Shown here piece after piece: positions 12,379 to 23,829 of a DNA stretch of 64,000 bases. The notes beneath the pieces are model-generated. The model saw nothing but the letters and a program-made list of their open reading frames with translations, was not told the DNA's origin and did no database searches. This DNA comes from Fasciola hepatica (lineage: Eukaryota; Platyhelminthes; Trematoda; Plagiorchiida; Fasciolidae), in assembly GCA_948099385.1 (NCBI GenBank), contig CANUEZ040000103.1, positions 8,604,501 to 8,668,500 on the forward strand, in the 5' to 3' direction. Both the position numbers and the translations under genes were made by a program. Each line of letters opens with the position of its first letter. Within the stretch, counting starts at the first letter, position 1.

Positions 12379-13476
12379 GTAGTACCATAAAGCTGGGCAA
12401 TGTTCGAAAGGACTAATGCGGAGATGGACTCAAAAGTCTGACCCACAAGGCAGTGGAGCACTACCCAGCACGGGAACGTGACCGAAGAACACGGTATTTA
12501 ACGTATTCTGGTCTGTCACGTGTGACCCGATTACTGCATGCGTTTTGCGTTATCTCCGCTGGTGCTTTTTTATCCATGACACCCATCAAATTCGGTCTTC
12601 AGCCTCATGCACCCACTGGAGAAAGCCCGATGTGTATGGGGCAGCATCCCTCGGGCCGGTAGTTGCTCGTTTAAGGCCAGCGATAACTGTCAAACCAAGT
12701 ACGATGACTTCTTCCACCGTCGAAAGAAAACCAAAAGACTCCGCTCCTATGCCCATCTGGTGGGGGTTTGTAGACTGATAAACTATTTCTCCCCGTGTTT
12801 ATTCACTGAAATATCCTCTCCAGCGGCAAAGTGAATGGAACTAAATGCCACCCATCAACTGGTCCAGACGCTGGAATAATATTGCTTCTACTTAACGAAC
12901 TGTTAAGCGTATCTGTATCTCCGGCTTAGGGAAACCATCCTGCACAGCTCTTTGTGTCATGAAGGCGTGCCAGCCATCACGCCATGCCAAGGTGCATTCT
13001 CTTCCTGAGAGCGACAATCAGCTGACCAAAACAACAAGCAAAACTCACATGGTCTGTGGCCTTAAAAAAAAGAGTGAATTCTGCAAGATTATTCAAGACA
13101 AAAGCAGTTTATTGAGCATGGAAACCGAGAAGCAATGTAAGCGAAATGAACGTCTACCGTCCGTCTACGCAGAACTGTCTTGAATCAGTGTGACTTACCA
13201 CCACACCAAATGTCCGCAAAGTTATCTCACAATGTAGTCACGACCCCAAGGGTAAAAATCAGTTGCATCTAGAGCAGTTTGATTGTCGACCACAAAACAG
13301 TGTTGGTGCGAGAAAGCAGTTGGGACTAATACGATAGCGGGCAGATGAGGAATTTTCCATCAATATGGAAGTTGAAGTGCCTACTATTTGCCAGAAGTTT
13401 ACTTAACCAACATCAAATTATATACTGAGTGATGCTGGGGCCCAAATATATAAGGGGAATCAACTTTTCTATCCTT
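12111..13476. other. Rest of the palindrome spacer, no recognisable gene
   Basis: Contains a (TAA)n tract and several plus-strand frames of 66-83 codons (12453-12834, 12959-13183) that resemble nothing I know. Its first part may be the 5' region of RTE-A. It ends at the sharp inner edge of the right arm. Confidence 0.5.
12339..12378. repeat. (TAA)n microsatellite
   Basis: About 13 trinucleotide units, perfect over most of the length, ending in TAGTAG. It produces the poly-Ile frame on the minus strand. Confidence 0.97.
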
Positions 13477-13479
13477 CTC

Positions 13480-16087
13480 TAGTATACTGGTGGTTTAGTG
13501 GAAAAAAAGGCGGCTGACGTAGTGTAAATTTATAGAAACTCCCTGTAAAGGAGTTTAAGAAACACTGCTTCATTTGTTTACATTCCTATTGCAAACAACA
13601 TAATTTTATTCATTCATTCGTAAGAAATTTCTTTCAGGAATTTCTATTGTTTGGGTTTTGGTTCTGCGGTGAATTTATGCGTTTTTTCACGTGTCTGTCC
13701 ATCTTTGGATGAAAAATACGCCCTGAATTGTCTGACTATTCCAGAACTACAACATGGAGGTGCAAGAAGCAGATCCCAGTCCACAGGGTTAGTACGGCTG
13801 GTTTCACTCCATCCCTGCATTGGGAATGGTGATGTAGAGTTCACTGCTAAGAAGTTCCTTCCGGTACAACGAGTAACGAGTCAGATGATATAATTGATGT
13901 CATCGACAGTCCTGAAACAGCAAAGGACTCACCTGTAACAGTTGCTGACGAACACGTTTTTAGTTGCTTTCACCAGTGCCGCTGTTGGGTGATGCATATT
14001 GCCCTTTTAAATATGGACAATTGTGGGAACATGATGGGTAATACCAAGTGCTCACCAAATAAGGAATCGGCAGCAACTGATTTGGCTGCAGCCACTTTCA
14101 AAAACGGTAAGTTTCATGGTTGTCAGCAAAATATGCAACAAAATTACCGTTCATGGTTGAGGAAATTAAATTTAAGATACCGAGCAAAATAATAAGCATG
14201 CCTAAAAAAGGTAACTTTGTTGGTTAATTTGTGTTTTCCGGTCTTTCCTTCAGCCAGGGATATTGCGCGGCAAGTTGCAATACAAATACACTCGTCGATC
14301 GCCGAATGCCGGATTTGATTTCTTCTGTCACTGGTAATGCAAAAGTATCCAAAAACACATGTGCTGGTAGTCCTACCTCGTTCTCATATACCGCGGCTGC
14401 GCTGTAACGTTTCCTGATGTGGTTGATATGTCGTTTGGCTGTTTCATTGTCTAACCGAACCCCATATATTACATTACCCAGCCGGCTAACAATTACTCCT
14501 GGCAGGCGTTCAATGGGGCTCTAATGTTTTGCATGTTTGGAATGAAATTATTGTAATAATTTACAAGGCCCAGGAGGGATTGCAATTCCACTTTGTTTTT
14601 GGGTGCAAGCATTTGGGTAATAGGTGCCACTCTGGAGGGGTCTGGGCGTCGTCCGTTTTTGGGATACGTAACTTGAATCCGAAAAGTCGGATTTTATGTA
14701 ATACTTCTCTCAAATGTTGCAAATGTTCAGCTCTAGACTCACTAATAATGACAATATCATCCATGTGGGCCAGTGCGAATGGAAGGTTAGTCAGTATTGT
14801 GTCAATGACCTGCTGGAATATGGCCGGAGCACACTTTACTCCGAATGGTAATCTATTGTATTGATACAAACCGCGGTGGGTATTGATAGTCAGCAACTGT
14901 TTGCATGCGTTATCCACTTTAACTTGGAGGTAAGCGTCACATAAATCGATTTTTGAGAATATTTTACTTCCATTAGGTTTACAAAACAAGTCGTCCGGGG
15001 TCGGTGGTGGATATTCATGTGTTTCTAGGCAATCACTAAGTTCAGTAAAGAAATCGGCACATATGCGAACCGAACCCTTTGCCTTCTTAACCACCACAAT
15101 CGGTGCGCCCCAGGTGGAATAAATAACTTGTGTAAGTACTCCTGCTGTCTGCAGTCTTTCGAGTTCCTGATCTATTGATTTTAGAGCGGCATGTGGAACA
15201 GGCCGTTTTGGGCGAAAGACTGGTTTAGACCCGGGTTTCAGGTAAAGGATGGCTTTAGCCTTGGTGCACAACCACGAGCCTGGCTGAAATATTTTTGGCG
15301 TGCTTCTCCTGAATATCCTTAACTGTTGAAGAGTTGGTAATGTTCTCAACGTCGTATACATCTGGTGAGTGTGAGCGTGACAGTTAAATCGGGTTATTTG
15401 AGTCACAAATGGAACTGAAAGGAACATCCCATAACTGCAGCTTAATAATCCGGTTAATACCGAGAAGATTTAAATAACCAGCGAGTGATATATAACAAAT
15501 GCCATTACCATAGTGGTCACGAAAATGAAACTCACATTCTAGCTCTCCAAGGAATGCTATTTGTTGACCCGTGGCATTTCGAGCAACCCGGTTTTTTAGC
15601 ATTGTACGAGGGCTCACCAAGAGCAACCCAAGTTGATCGTGAAATGATTGTTGTGTCCCATGCCATGTCCAGCTTCAGAGTTACCGGATGGCCATTCACA
15701 GTTAATGCCACGTATTTCCGCAACTGGTTGAGTGAAGGGCTCGTGGCTGCGAATACGGCGTTTGACTGATGCGACGAAATGTACTCAAGTTGTTCACAGG
15801 TCTTCTGTCTTGCAAGCGCCCATAAAATCTTTCTCTTTGCCCCATACGTTCACACTCCTGACAAAAATGTGTCCAGTAACGACAAAATCGAACAAATCGT
15901 CATTCTCCACAGTTCCAGCAGGCAGGAGGCGGTCGTTGGAATGGTGTCATTGCAGGCGTTTCGCGAGGTTGTGAAACTGTTTCCAGGTATTTTGTCAACA
16001 ACCGTATTTTCAGTAGACTATGATACGTGCTGGATCATTGTTGAATCTTGTTTTAAGTTCATGAATCTGATATATTCGGCGGTTAGA
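13480..16087 (-). mobile_element. Ty3/gypsy fragment, right-arm copy
   Basis: Mirror of 4852-7459. RT on the minus strand at 14561-15427 has the same amino-acid sequence as the left copy; protease remnant at 15532-15723, zinc-knuckle region at about 15830-15920, and pol tail at about 14226-14492. The same RNase H-integrase deletion is present, so the deletion predates the inverted duplication. The 3' edge of the fragment is also the inner edge of the arm. Confidence 0.8.
14561..15427 (-). pseudogene. Ty3/gypsy reverse transcriptase, right arm
   Basis: Same 288-codon frame as at 5512-6378, with FSKIDLCDAYLQV, LPFGVKCAP and HMDD boxes. No amino-acid difference between the two copies. Same frameshift after the RT and same missing RNase H and integrase. 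Inactive by itself. Confidence 0.88.
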
Positions 16088-17212
16088 ACTTCGGCAAACC
16101 TTAGAGCGAAGACACATACACATAGGCCCACAATCCGTCTTCCTTAGTTAGAAAGTGGCTTTTGACTCGGTCAACGGTACGGTTTTCTAGCGCTGCTTGT
16201 TATTAAAGGGTGTGTCAGAGAAGCTTGTTTTTTCGATGCTCGCACGGGAAAGTCCAAAGCTGAATTCATGCTCACGACAATATTCCACCCGAGTTCATCA
16301 CGGACAAAGATTTTCGTCACGGATGCGCCTTCCTGCCTTTTCTCTTCACTTTAGTAGCTGAATTTATTCTCGAGATGGCTCTATCCTCGTGTGAGAATAG
16401 TGGCATCGATCTTTGCTCAGGCAAGAAACTGTCTCACTTCAAATACGCTGATGGTATTTTCCCTCTGAGGGAAAATCCGTGTGAGTTGCAAGCTCTTTTA
16501 AATATCCTTGGCGAAAGTGTGGTTATGTTTGGGATGATTTATGCACCTTCAAACTCTATGATGCTTTCGGAGGACTGGGTTGGCGCTACACAACTTCTCT
16601 TCTTGGCAGGGGAAGCCTTAGCTGAAAACAATAAATTTTTGTTACTTGGACAGTCACATTTCCCCAGGTGAACAAATGTCGGATGGAGTGTTATTAGACA
16701 TACTGAAGGCGCGTTTGGCTTTTGTTAATTTCAGCTATTTGTGGTGCCGACGAGACATCCGGTTTCCTGTCGAGGATCGAGTGAACAATGCGGCGATTAT
16801 GCCCGTTACTGGTGGAATATGGGCAAAGGCTGTCGGTTTTTGAGCATCGATGCCTCTGTAGCATTGCCTGAGAGTGGTGGGAATACCGCATCAGCAATGC
16901 TGAGATTAGACATGTTTTGAGGACCAGAGGTCAATCTCCAGATCTGGTACTTACTTTGGCAGGTTGGGCTGATTGGGACATATCTTGCGCATGCCCACCA
17001 ATGGACTTCCACGGCGTACGTTGTTCTTTGAGGCAGGCAGCGATTGGGAGGTAGGTCGAGTTGGTCAGTCGAAGACACAGCAAAAAGATATGAGATCCTT
17101 GACCGGTGGACTTGACCGAGTAGGACGTGTTAGATCTCCAGCTTGTGGTCCACGCGTACAGCCTACCAAATGGTTGGAGACAGTGATGTGTCTATCTGTC
17201 GCGACCCGCAAC
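16088..17212 (+). pseudogene. RTE-like reverse transcriptase 3' half (RTE-C), right arm
   Basis: Mirror of 3727-4851, here on the plus strand, beginning with the inverted copy of repeat r (16088-16241). Frames 16375-16671 (YADG box), 16646-16843 and 16973-17212 carry the same blocks as the left copy with the same frameshifts. Unlike the left arm, this copy has no 5' partner beyond the gypsy fragment: the arm ends there. Confidence 0.85.
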
Positions 17213-19065
17213 GTGGTTGTATTCGGACTCCCACTTCATCCTCTTGATTTCCGCTCAAACAATTTTATTGTTTTTGGATCTTTTCTCGCTTGTTGCTTCG
17301 AATCTTTCTGGCCTCTTCTCGAAAACACTGGAAAGAAACAACCAAAACCAGGGCACAGAAGTGCGAGGTTGTTGGTGGAATAAACTGAAAATGAAACCGA
17401 ATTATTCGTTCGTACAGATTTTTGTTCTGATTCTGACTAACCCTTGGCTGGATATTAACTGAGGCACCCTGTCAAAGCTATGACCGTTGTGAACATATAT
17501 TTTAACTCAAAATAATACTGTAGAATTCTCAGGGACATCATGTATTTATTGAGGTTGTGCATTGATTCCGGCCATGCGGTGCTTTGCGACTCTAAGATGC
17601 TTTCCAAAACGAGCGAAGCTTGACTTCCGGCGAATCGATCATTGAATCGTTGATCATACTTCACCCGGAACAAGACTAATGCTCTTCGGTCACTACACCA
17701 AGCATTATCACGAATCCAAGTAATTCTGATGTTTCCGGAGGAGTTTTCACGACCAGCTGGTAAAGTCATGGAGCAGTGCATTAGGGACTAAGTTATTCGT
17801 CGTCAAGCTACCATGACCTGCTGGGAGTGGAGTAGCACGAGCTTGTCAAGTGTATGTCAGGATTCGCGCAGCTATCGTCGTTCCTGCATGAAGTGACAGA
17901 AAGTCTGGTCAGTTGTGACAAAGTTGAGGTATGTTAGTTGCATTTCTGGAAGGTGTCTGACCCAATCCACCACCGTCTTCCCATTTATAAACTGAGTGTT
18001 ACAGCTAGTGCCCCAATTGATGACGTAGGTAGCGGATTGCCTTGGAAACCGGAAACGACGACGAAACGGGAGGTGCTACCTCGTTCTTTGCGTAGGCACG
18101 TAATGAGGCACTATATAGGTATGTCTCATGACCATTGACATCCCTCAGTTTCATGAATGACCTGGAGAAAAGGATGAGGTACCGCTGCTACGTTTTCCCA
18201 CACTATGCTAGGATAGTTGGGAACCCAACTGGCAGTGACGTACAATCCGACCTGGACACACCACACAAGTAGTCTACAGCTTGACAGCGGGAAGCTTATG
18301 TAACTGGAATCCTCTTTCTATTATCTTATCATCTGTTGATTTTATTAAATTCTCTTATGAACCACGATCTATCGTATCAAAATGCTACGCAAACACCACC
18401 ATTAAAACGATTTACGATCTGAAGCAACTGGTGAGCGCGATCGTTGAAGCTGAGGGACTGTGCACTCCAATAATTGCTGAGCCCGTTCCATTTAAAACTA
18501 ATTAATGCCTTCATCGAATTGACGTAGCCAGGACACGCCTAGGGTAGATTTTCCCTCCGTTCGTCAGTCATATATATTCGTTCTAACATCAAGTAGGTTT
18601 GTTTTATCGCGTGTATGAATATTTATTTTGGACATTTTCACCTACGTACATTTTTGTTGGGGAAACACAAACATCTCATCCTAATTTTCTGACCTTCATT
18701 ATTGTATCTGTCATTTATTACTCCAATAATTCCATGATTTTGTCGATCATTCATTGCCAAAACGTTTTTAGAATCTCAGGCTAGTTCATTCCCATAGCGC
18801 ATCTATTAGGTAATGACCAGACAGCCTTAGCTCAAGTATGAACCAGCGTGCCATGCAGTGCTCATGAAAATACCTGATTTCATATCGGGAGATCCAGAGG
18901 TGTTCATCGCCATCCTCGAGTCTCGTTTCTGAGAGACTGTCGTATCTAGTCAGCCATCTAAACAATAAACTGCTCTCAGCAATTCCAGGTAGTATGATCC
19001 CACAAATCCGGGACATGGGTATGAACCCCCCGGATTACAACTCGTATGGCACGCTCCCGGAGGCT
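17213..19065. other. Outer right arm, no recognisable gene
   Basis: Mirror of 1874-3726. Substitutions relative to the left arm are at 17552 and 18064-18065. No RNA gene or domain seen. Confidence 0.6.
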
Positions 19066-19668
19066 CTGGTTAGGCGCGTGGAGGCATCAAAAGAGAAACG
19101 TATCTAACACGTTCTCTCCGAAATCCAGCTGGGAGATAAAACACCATCGCAGTTGCTACAGAAAAAGCGCCTAATAATAAGCACGACTTTCATGGACGGT
19201 ATAGACCTGCGTCAACTATGGATGCAACGACTCCCACCGTATGTTCGAAGCATAGTAACCGTTTTAACACAGATCGATAGTTCAGGTAAGTGCGCAGAGG
19301 CTGCAGATAAAGTCCTCGAGAAAGTAAACGCATTTTCTTCACAGCCTCACGTGTTCAGCACCGCCACTGCTGCTTCGGTTGAAGCGGTCGTTAACCCTGT
19401 ATCGAAAACCACTCACCACAAAGCACCCAAGAGCAACTCTGACGTTCAAATGTTATGTCAGAAGGTTCACGTCTCGACGTAGGTGTTTGAACAACAAGAG
19501 CGCACCCTCAACAGCCTTCGCAAACAGAACCCAAACGGCCCTCATATGACTACTTGTGCCCCCAAGTCAAATTACCAATCCGGCAAGCGTTACAGTTTTT
19601 TGACGAATCTAGTGAGAGATACCTCGGCCATTTCATTTGCCAGCTGTTTGCAAACTTATCAGCAATAA
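19066..19668 (+). pseudogene. LTR-retrotransposon gag fragment
   Basis: The reading begins at the block edge: EIQLGDKTPSQLLQKK, then DLRQLWMQRLPPYVRSIV and SGKCAEAADKVLE. This is the typical gag core of flatworm gypsy elements (GDRKPSQLLRxM ... LFxQRLPxxVxxxLA ... LxxLAxxADKxxE). A stop lies early in the frame; the open part is 19153-19482, and a second frame (19483-19668) continues as a low-similarity tail. No zinc knuckle or pol follows. It runs opposite to the right-arm gypsy RT and its style differs from the gag remnant there, so it is probably a different element. Confidence 0.65.
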
Positions 19669-19945
19669 CAGATCGGCCTAAACAGATATAATTCGTAATA
19701 ATTCATACCTGTAATTCTATGACCTTTAGCTTTTGTACCACTTGAGAACCCAGTGAAGGTGATGGGAAATATGGAGGATTATTATTGTAAAGTACACCTG
19801 TTGTTCAGTATGATAGCATTCATTGGTCCCATATTTCTTTGCCCGAAGCCTACAGAGAATAAACCCGTTTGAAATATTTGTACTGTCACCAGAACTACTA
19901 TAGGTCGGTGATGGTGTGCAATTTTTCCCCCAAAAAATATCATTT
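19066..19945. other. 880-bp block present only in the right arm
   Basis: The left arm joins the flanks directly at 1873/1874 (the edge is ambiguous by one base, a shared T). The block begins inside a retroelement gag frame and has no target-site duplication or terminal inverted repeats that I can see. Its last ~280 bp carry only an anonymous minus-strand frame (19726-20001, running into the arm). A deletion from the left arm explains the edges more simply than an insertion into the right. Confidence 0.9.
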
Positions 19946-21818
19946 AGTATGAAGTAGTCTCGTCTTAAATTAGTTTTTACGTTGATGAGCCGCAAAATCA
20001 TTTAAATTTACGTTTCACCAATTATTACTTTTGTCGATAAACCGTAATAACGGACAGAACACATCTCAGTCTCATCAGTGAAGTGTGTACACGCATCGAA
20101 CAGCATAAATAAGTTACATTCAATCACTTATCTCTCACTTCATTGAAAGTAGCTGGATCTTGAGGAATTATATTTCCTTAAGTAGAATTCACCTCGATGG
20201 CTCCTCTTGGCTATGGTCTTCTGATTGCTGGGGAGTCCCGCGGTACAACAAACAAATGAAACTGTTGCTTAGGTTCCTGATGTGCCATTTGAGATTTGCT
20301 ATCTTGTAATTGGCAGTGCATTATTTATTCGGGAAATGTTAGATTAACGGATTTAACCCGTACCTTATTGATATAATGAGCCACCCTAGCCTTAGATTTA
20401 CGGTCAGGCTTCATTCGTCGCAGCGGAAACAGTATTCTTTAGGATCACATCTCATTCACACATTCTGTTTGAGGCCGGTATTCTTGAAACTCTTTTATCT
20501 GTCAAACATAGCTTGGGACTAGTTACAGATCGCTGGGTGCTATTCCGTCTAACCATCCACGTTTACGAAGTGTTACGACGAGCGCCGGGGATCTATAGCC
20601 GTTTCATGGCCCCATCCCAAAGGCGGGATAGGCTTGACCTAACGAGTTTGTCGGCCGCAAACCCGCAAACTTGAACAGCCATCTGTTAGTGGGCTAGCCA
20701 TCAAATCTTTTACATGTGAAATCTGAACTCACGTTTTGGTTCAAGCGATCAAACAGCCATGCCACTCAGGTGACCCGATCGAAATTCTAGCATTGTGTGG
20801 TACTCTCAAGACATGCGTCTGGTTCTTGGACTGCTGCAGAGAAAGGGCGGTGACACTGTGAGCAATGTATTATTCCTATCATAACTGTAACATCGGCAAT
20901 CCATGGAAGAAATTCCACTCCTACCTGAAGTGGGTAGAAAGCTTTCAGTTATTCGGCTGATGAGGCATGACATTTCAGGTGGAAGGTGGCGGAAAATTGC
21001 AACAGTTACCTGTGAATCTAATGCAGGGAGTGGGGTGGATATGGTCCGACCGATGCGATGAACGAAGGCCGCACCAAGCTAACCTGAACACTAAGATGGA
21101 ATTGATCCATTGACTGATTAGTACCAGCAGTAAAGTTAGTTTTCATGTAACACAACATCGTTTAATGCTGCCAAATTAGAGTTTTTACGCGAGTTCCCGT
21201 ATTTCCTTTATTCACAGAAGGGGTAGGTTGTTTTTCGGTTCATAACTAGCAACCGAGGAACGGTTACCACGGAACCAACAATGGTAGATTTATTAGGTAA
21301 ATCTATATTTGTCCGGATAACTGATGCACCAATTAAACGATTAATTTGTGAGTAACACACTAGATTTCAGTCACACGTTTTATAATACAATGTAAACTTT
21401 CAAACCACTGAAAATTAAGAGAGCACTCAGCAGCTGATTGGACTTCACTTCATCATCGTCATCGGCACGACGATTTTGTGTGCCAATGTAGTAGTGCCCT
21501 GTCAATCCATCTACAAATCATCAGATCTGACCCCTTATTTATAATTCCTGTGTGATTCTTAAACCTTGACCCATGTATGCCAAAAAGATGTATAATTTAG
21601 CCTACAACGGACGATAATTGATCTAATAATTCGTAATGGGCTGGATTAGAGTATTTCTAGAAAAGGTACAACCTCACCATGTGCGGACTGGCAATAAAAT
21701 CATGGTATTTTTGCGAAATAACCGACGGTGATATTTGCACATGGAGAAATATTTACTAGTCGTTCCTTTTTGAATAACGACATTGGAATATATTTATAAC
21801 ATTTTTTGTGTTACAAGA
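19946..21818. other. Outermost right arm, no recognisable gene
   Basis: Mirror of 1-1873 with one substitution noted (21648 opposite 171). No coding or RNA feature seen. Confidence 0.6.
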
Positions 21819-23600
21819 CTATGATCGGTTCAATTGCTGGCGGGTCACAAATGTGCACCAATTAACTTATAACTTAGATAATTGACCCGACAGTTTCCGT
21901 TGTTCGCCATGATGATGCGTTTCCATGCTGCGGTTAAGTACATTATTGTTCCTCATATTATAACTTAAAACAACGAAACAAATGAAGAGAGAAGGGAAAT
22001 TATTCCACTTGCCTCTGTCGGTGAGTATTATGTGTCAGTATATTGACATTTAAAATTTACTGACATAAGACGAGACTTCGCATTTTGCTGACTCCATTTC
22101 GTTGTCAACCATTCATTCATTTTTATTCTCCTTTGATATACAAAGACAAATTCTGTTATTTAAATCTAATGAGCACGCTATCCACAGGGGAAGAATCGAT
22201 AGATTCATTGAGAGTCGAATGAATTCGAGCTATCTATTCATGCAATGCTATGATATCGTTTGTAGTTCCACAATTTCCTTACAAAAGCTTTTTTATTTTT
22301 ATGATTGTGAAACGGATCTCACTGGAGTATACCCCATTTAAAGCCCGTAGAAAGTAAATCGTCAATGCGCTTTATATCCGTGCAACTGATGACGGCCGAA
22401 AGGCGATAATTTTTGTTATACATGATAATCCATTCACACTGCTTTCTTCTAACGAAGTTTAGCTAATTACTGTGTGCAATAAACTGTGACAAAGAATCTT
22501 CACCCTGTTTTTGAGCATCTGACGGTTCCTCAAGTACAACAGAATACACTGTGAAAATAAGGTTGTCCAAATAATATAAACTAATTCATCATTTTCAGTT
22601 GGACAATGGTTTGTTTTACGATTTCAGCGCATTCGTTGTCATAATCATGAACTATTTTCTAGTATTTATCCTTTTCAGCTGCGGCTAACTTAACCGAATC
22701 TTTTTCGAAACATTTCTATCTGACACACTCCTTGAGCTAATCGTTGATATAATACCAAGGCAGCATGTCTTCAACGACGCCATGTACGTCACATACAAGA
22801 TCTGACCCTTAACCGCATAAAGCTTTATCAAGTGATACACAAAGAGTACCTATATGTACACACGAAAGTTACCCACAACAATTTAGGTCACCTTTGCAGG
22901 GATCAACAAGGGAGAGCTAACCTTGAATTTCGCATACACCAATTGGCGGAATCATATGCCTTATTTCAAACCAGAACATATTCCCCAACATAGATCATCA
23001 TATTAGGAAAAGCAAGGTGTAATGTGTACTTTGAACTGTGGCAACCATTTATCATTCTTGGTCTTCGTATTGTTTTCCGTCGGGCAGTTTCTGCAAGAGA
23101 AGAAATTGTTGAAAACAGACGGTCAAAATTAAACGAAAAAATGGGGATAATTGATTTATCCAATCATGTATTTTGGAGGGCCATTTATTATAATCAGTGA
23201 ACCCGTACACTGATGTTGACACACTGTTTACCACTTCTCTCCGTTTGCAGTGATCCATGGGCTGCTGTTCACGTAGCTTTTTCCGACCAGTGTTGTAGTA
23301 CTATCCAGTAGCACATATTGAAGTTATAGAGCATAATATTTACTATAGATTTTTATAGGCATTATTTGGCTTCAGTCAGTTTCCCCGTAAAGTGAATCCG
23401 TTTACGCACTACGGAGCGTTGAAGGCCGCACTGGATGCACACCTGTGCACAAAAGAACGTATCAGTTGTGCAAATAACGCTAATTGGTGAGATACGGCAG
23501 TTGTCATTTTTCCTGACCACAAGTAAACCAATCAGCCGGCGGTAAAAGACAACGTGGTCAAATGCAGTCGAACGACGCTAAATTTAGAAACATTTTGACC
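21819..23600. other. Unique flank after the palindrome, nothing recognised
   Basis: AT-rich sequence outside the repeat arm. Frames at 22102-22341 (plus) and 22966-23258 (minus) are short and unfamiliar. No tRNA-like box, microsatellite or transposon domain noticed. Confidence 0.5.
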
Positions 23601-23619
23601 CCAATTGTGCCGGCTGGAA

Positions 23620-23800
23620 AAACACGAGTTCGAGGTGAGTTCGAGGCCCGCATTCAAACCGTGGATGTGGTAAGGGTGTGCACCACTGATGAGCTCTAAC
23701 AAGAACAAAACTCCATTCTGGTTCTTCCGAGTGCATGTTGATCGGATAACCAGAGATTTGTGTGTTAAAAGTGAAGTCCGAAGGACAGTCTTGAAGTCTT
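23620..23800 (+). repeat. SINE-like family copy a (3' half)
   Basis: Carries the conserved 3' body: a degenerate B-box region ('gcccgcattcaaaccgtgg'), then 'gtgcaccactgatgagct', a 'cttccgagtgca' block, 'tcggataacc' and 'gtccgaaggacagtc'. The 5' body seen in copies b, d and e is missing. It lies just beyond the 3' end of CR1-like element 1. Confidence 0.75.
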
Positions 23801-23829
23801 TAATTACTACACGGGTTCGAGGCTTTGAG

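Larger units (their letters stand above)
13477..21818 (-). repeat. Right arm of the giant inverted repeat
   Basis: Reverse-complement copy of 1-7462 plus one additional 880-bp block at 19066-19945. The inner edge is sharp: 13477 pairs with 7462 and 13476 no longer pairs. The outer match runs to 21818, where the partner sequence leaves the window. All left-arm features recur here on the opposite strand: gypsy RT at 14561-15427 (minus) and RTE-like RT at 16088-17212 (plus). Near-identity means the duplication is recent or is maintained by arm-to-arm gene conversion. Confidence 0.97.

Noticed and set aside
12261..12461. Poly-isoleucine frame
   Set aside because: Translation of the (TAA)n tract.
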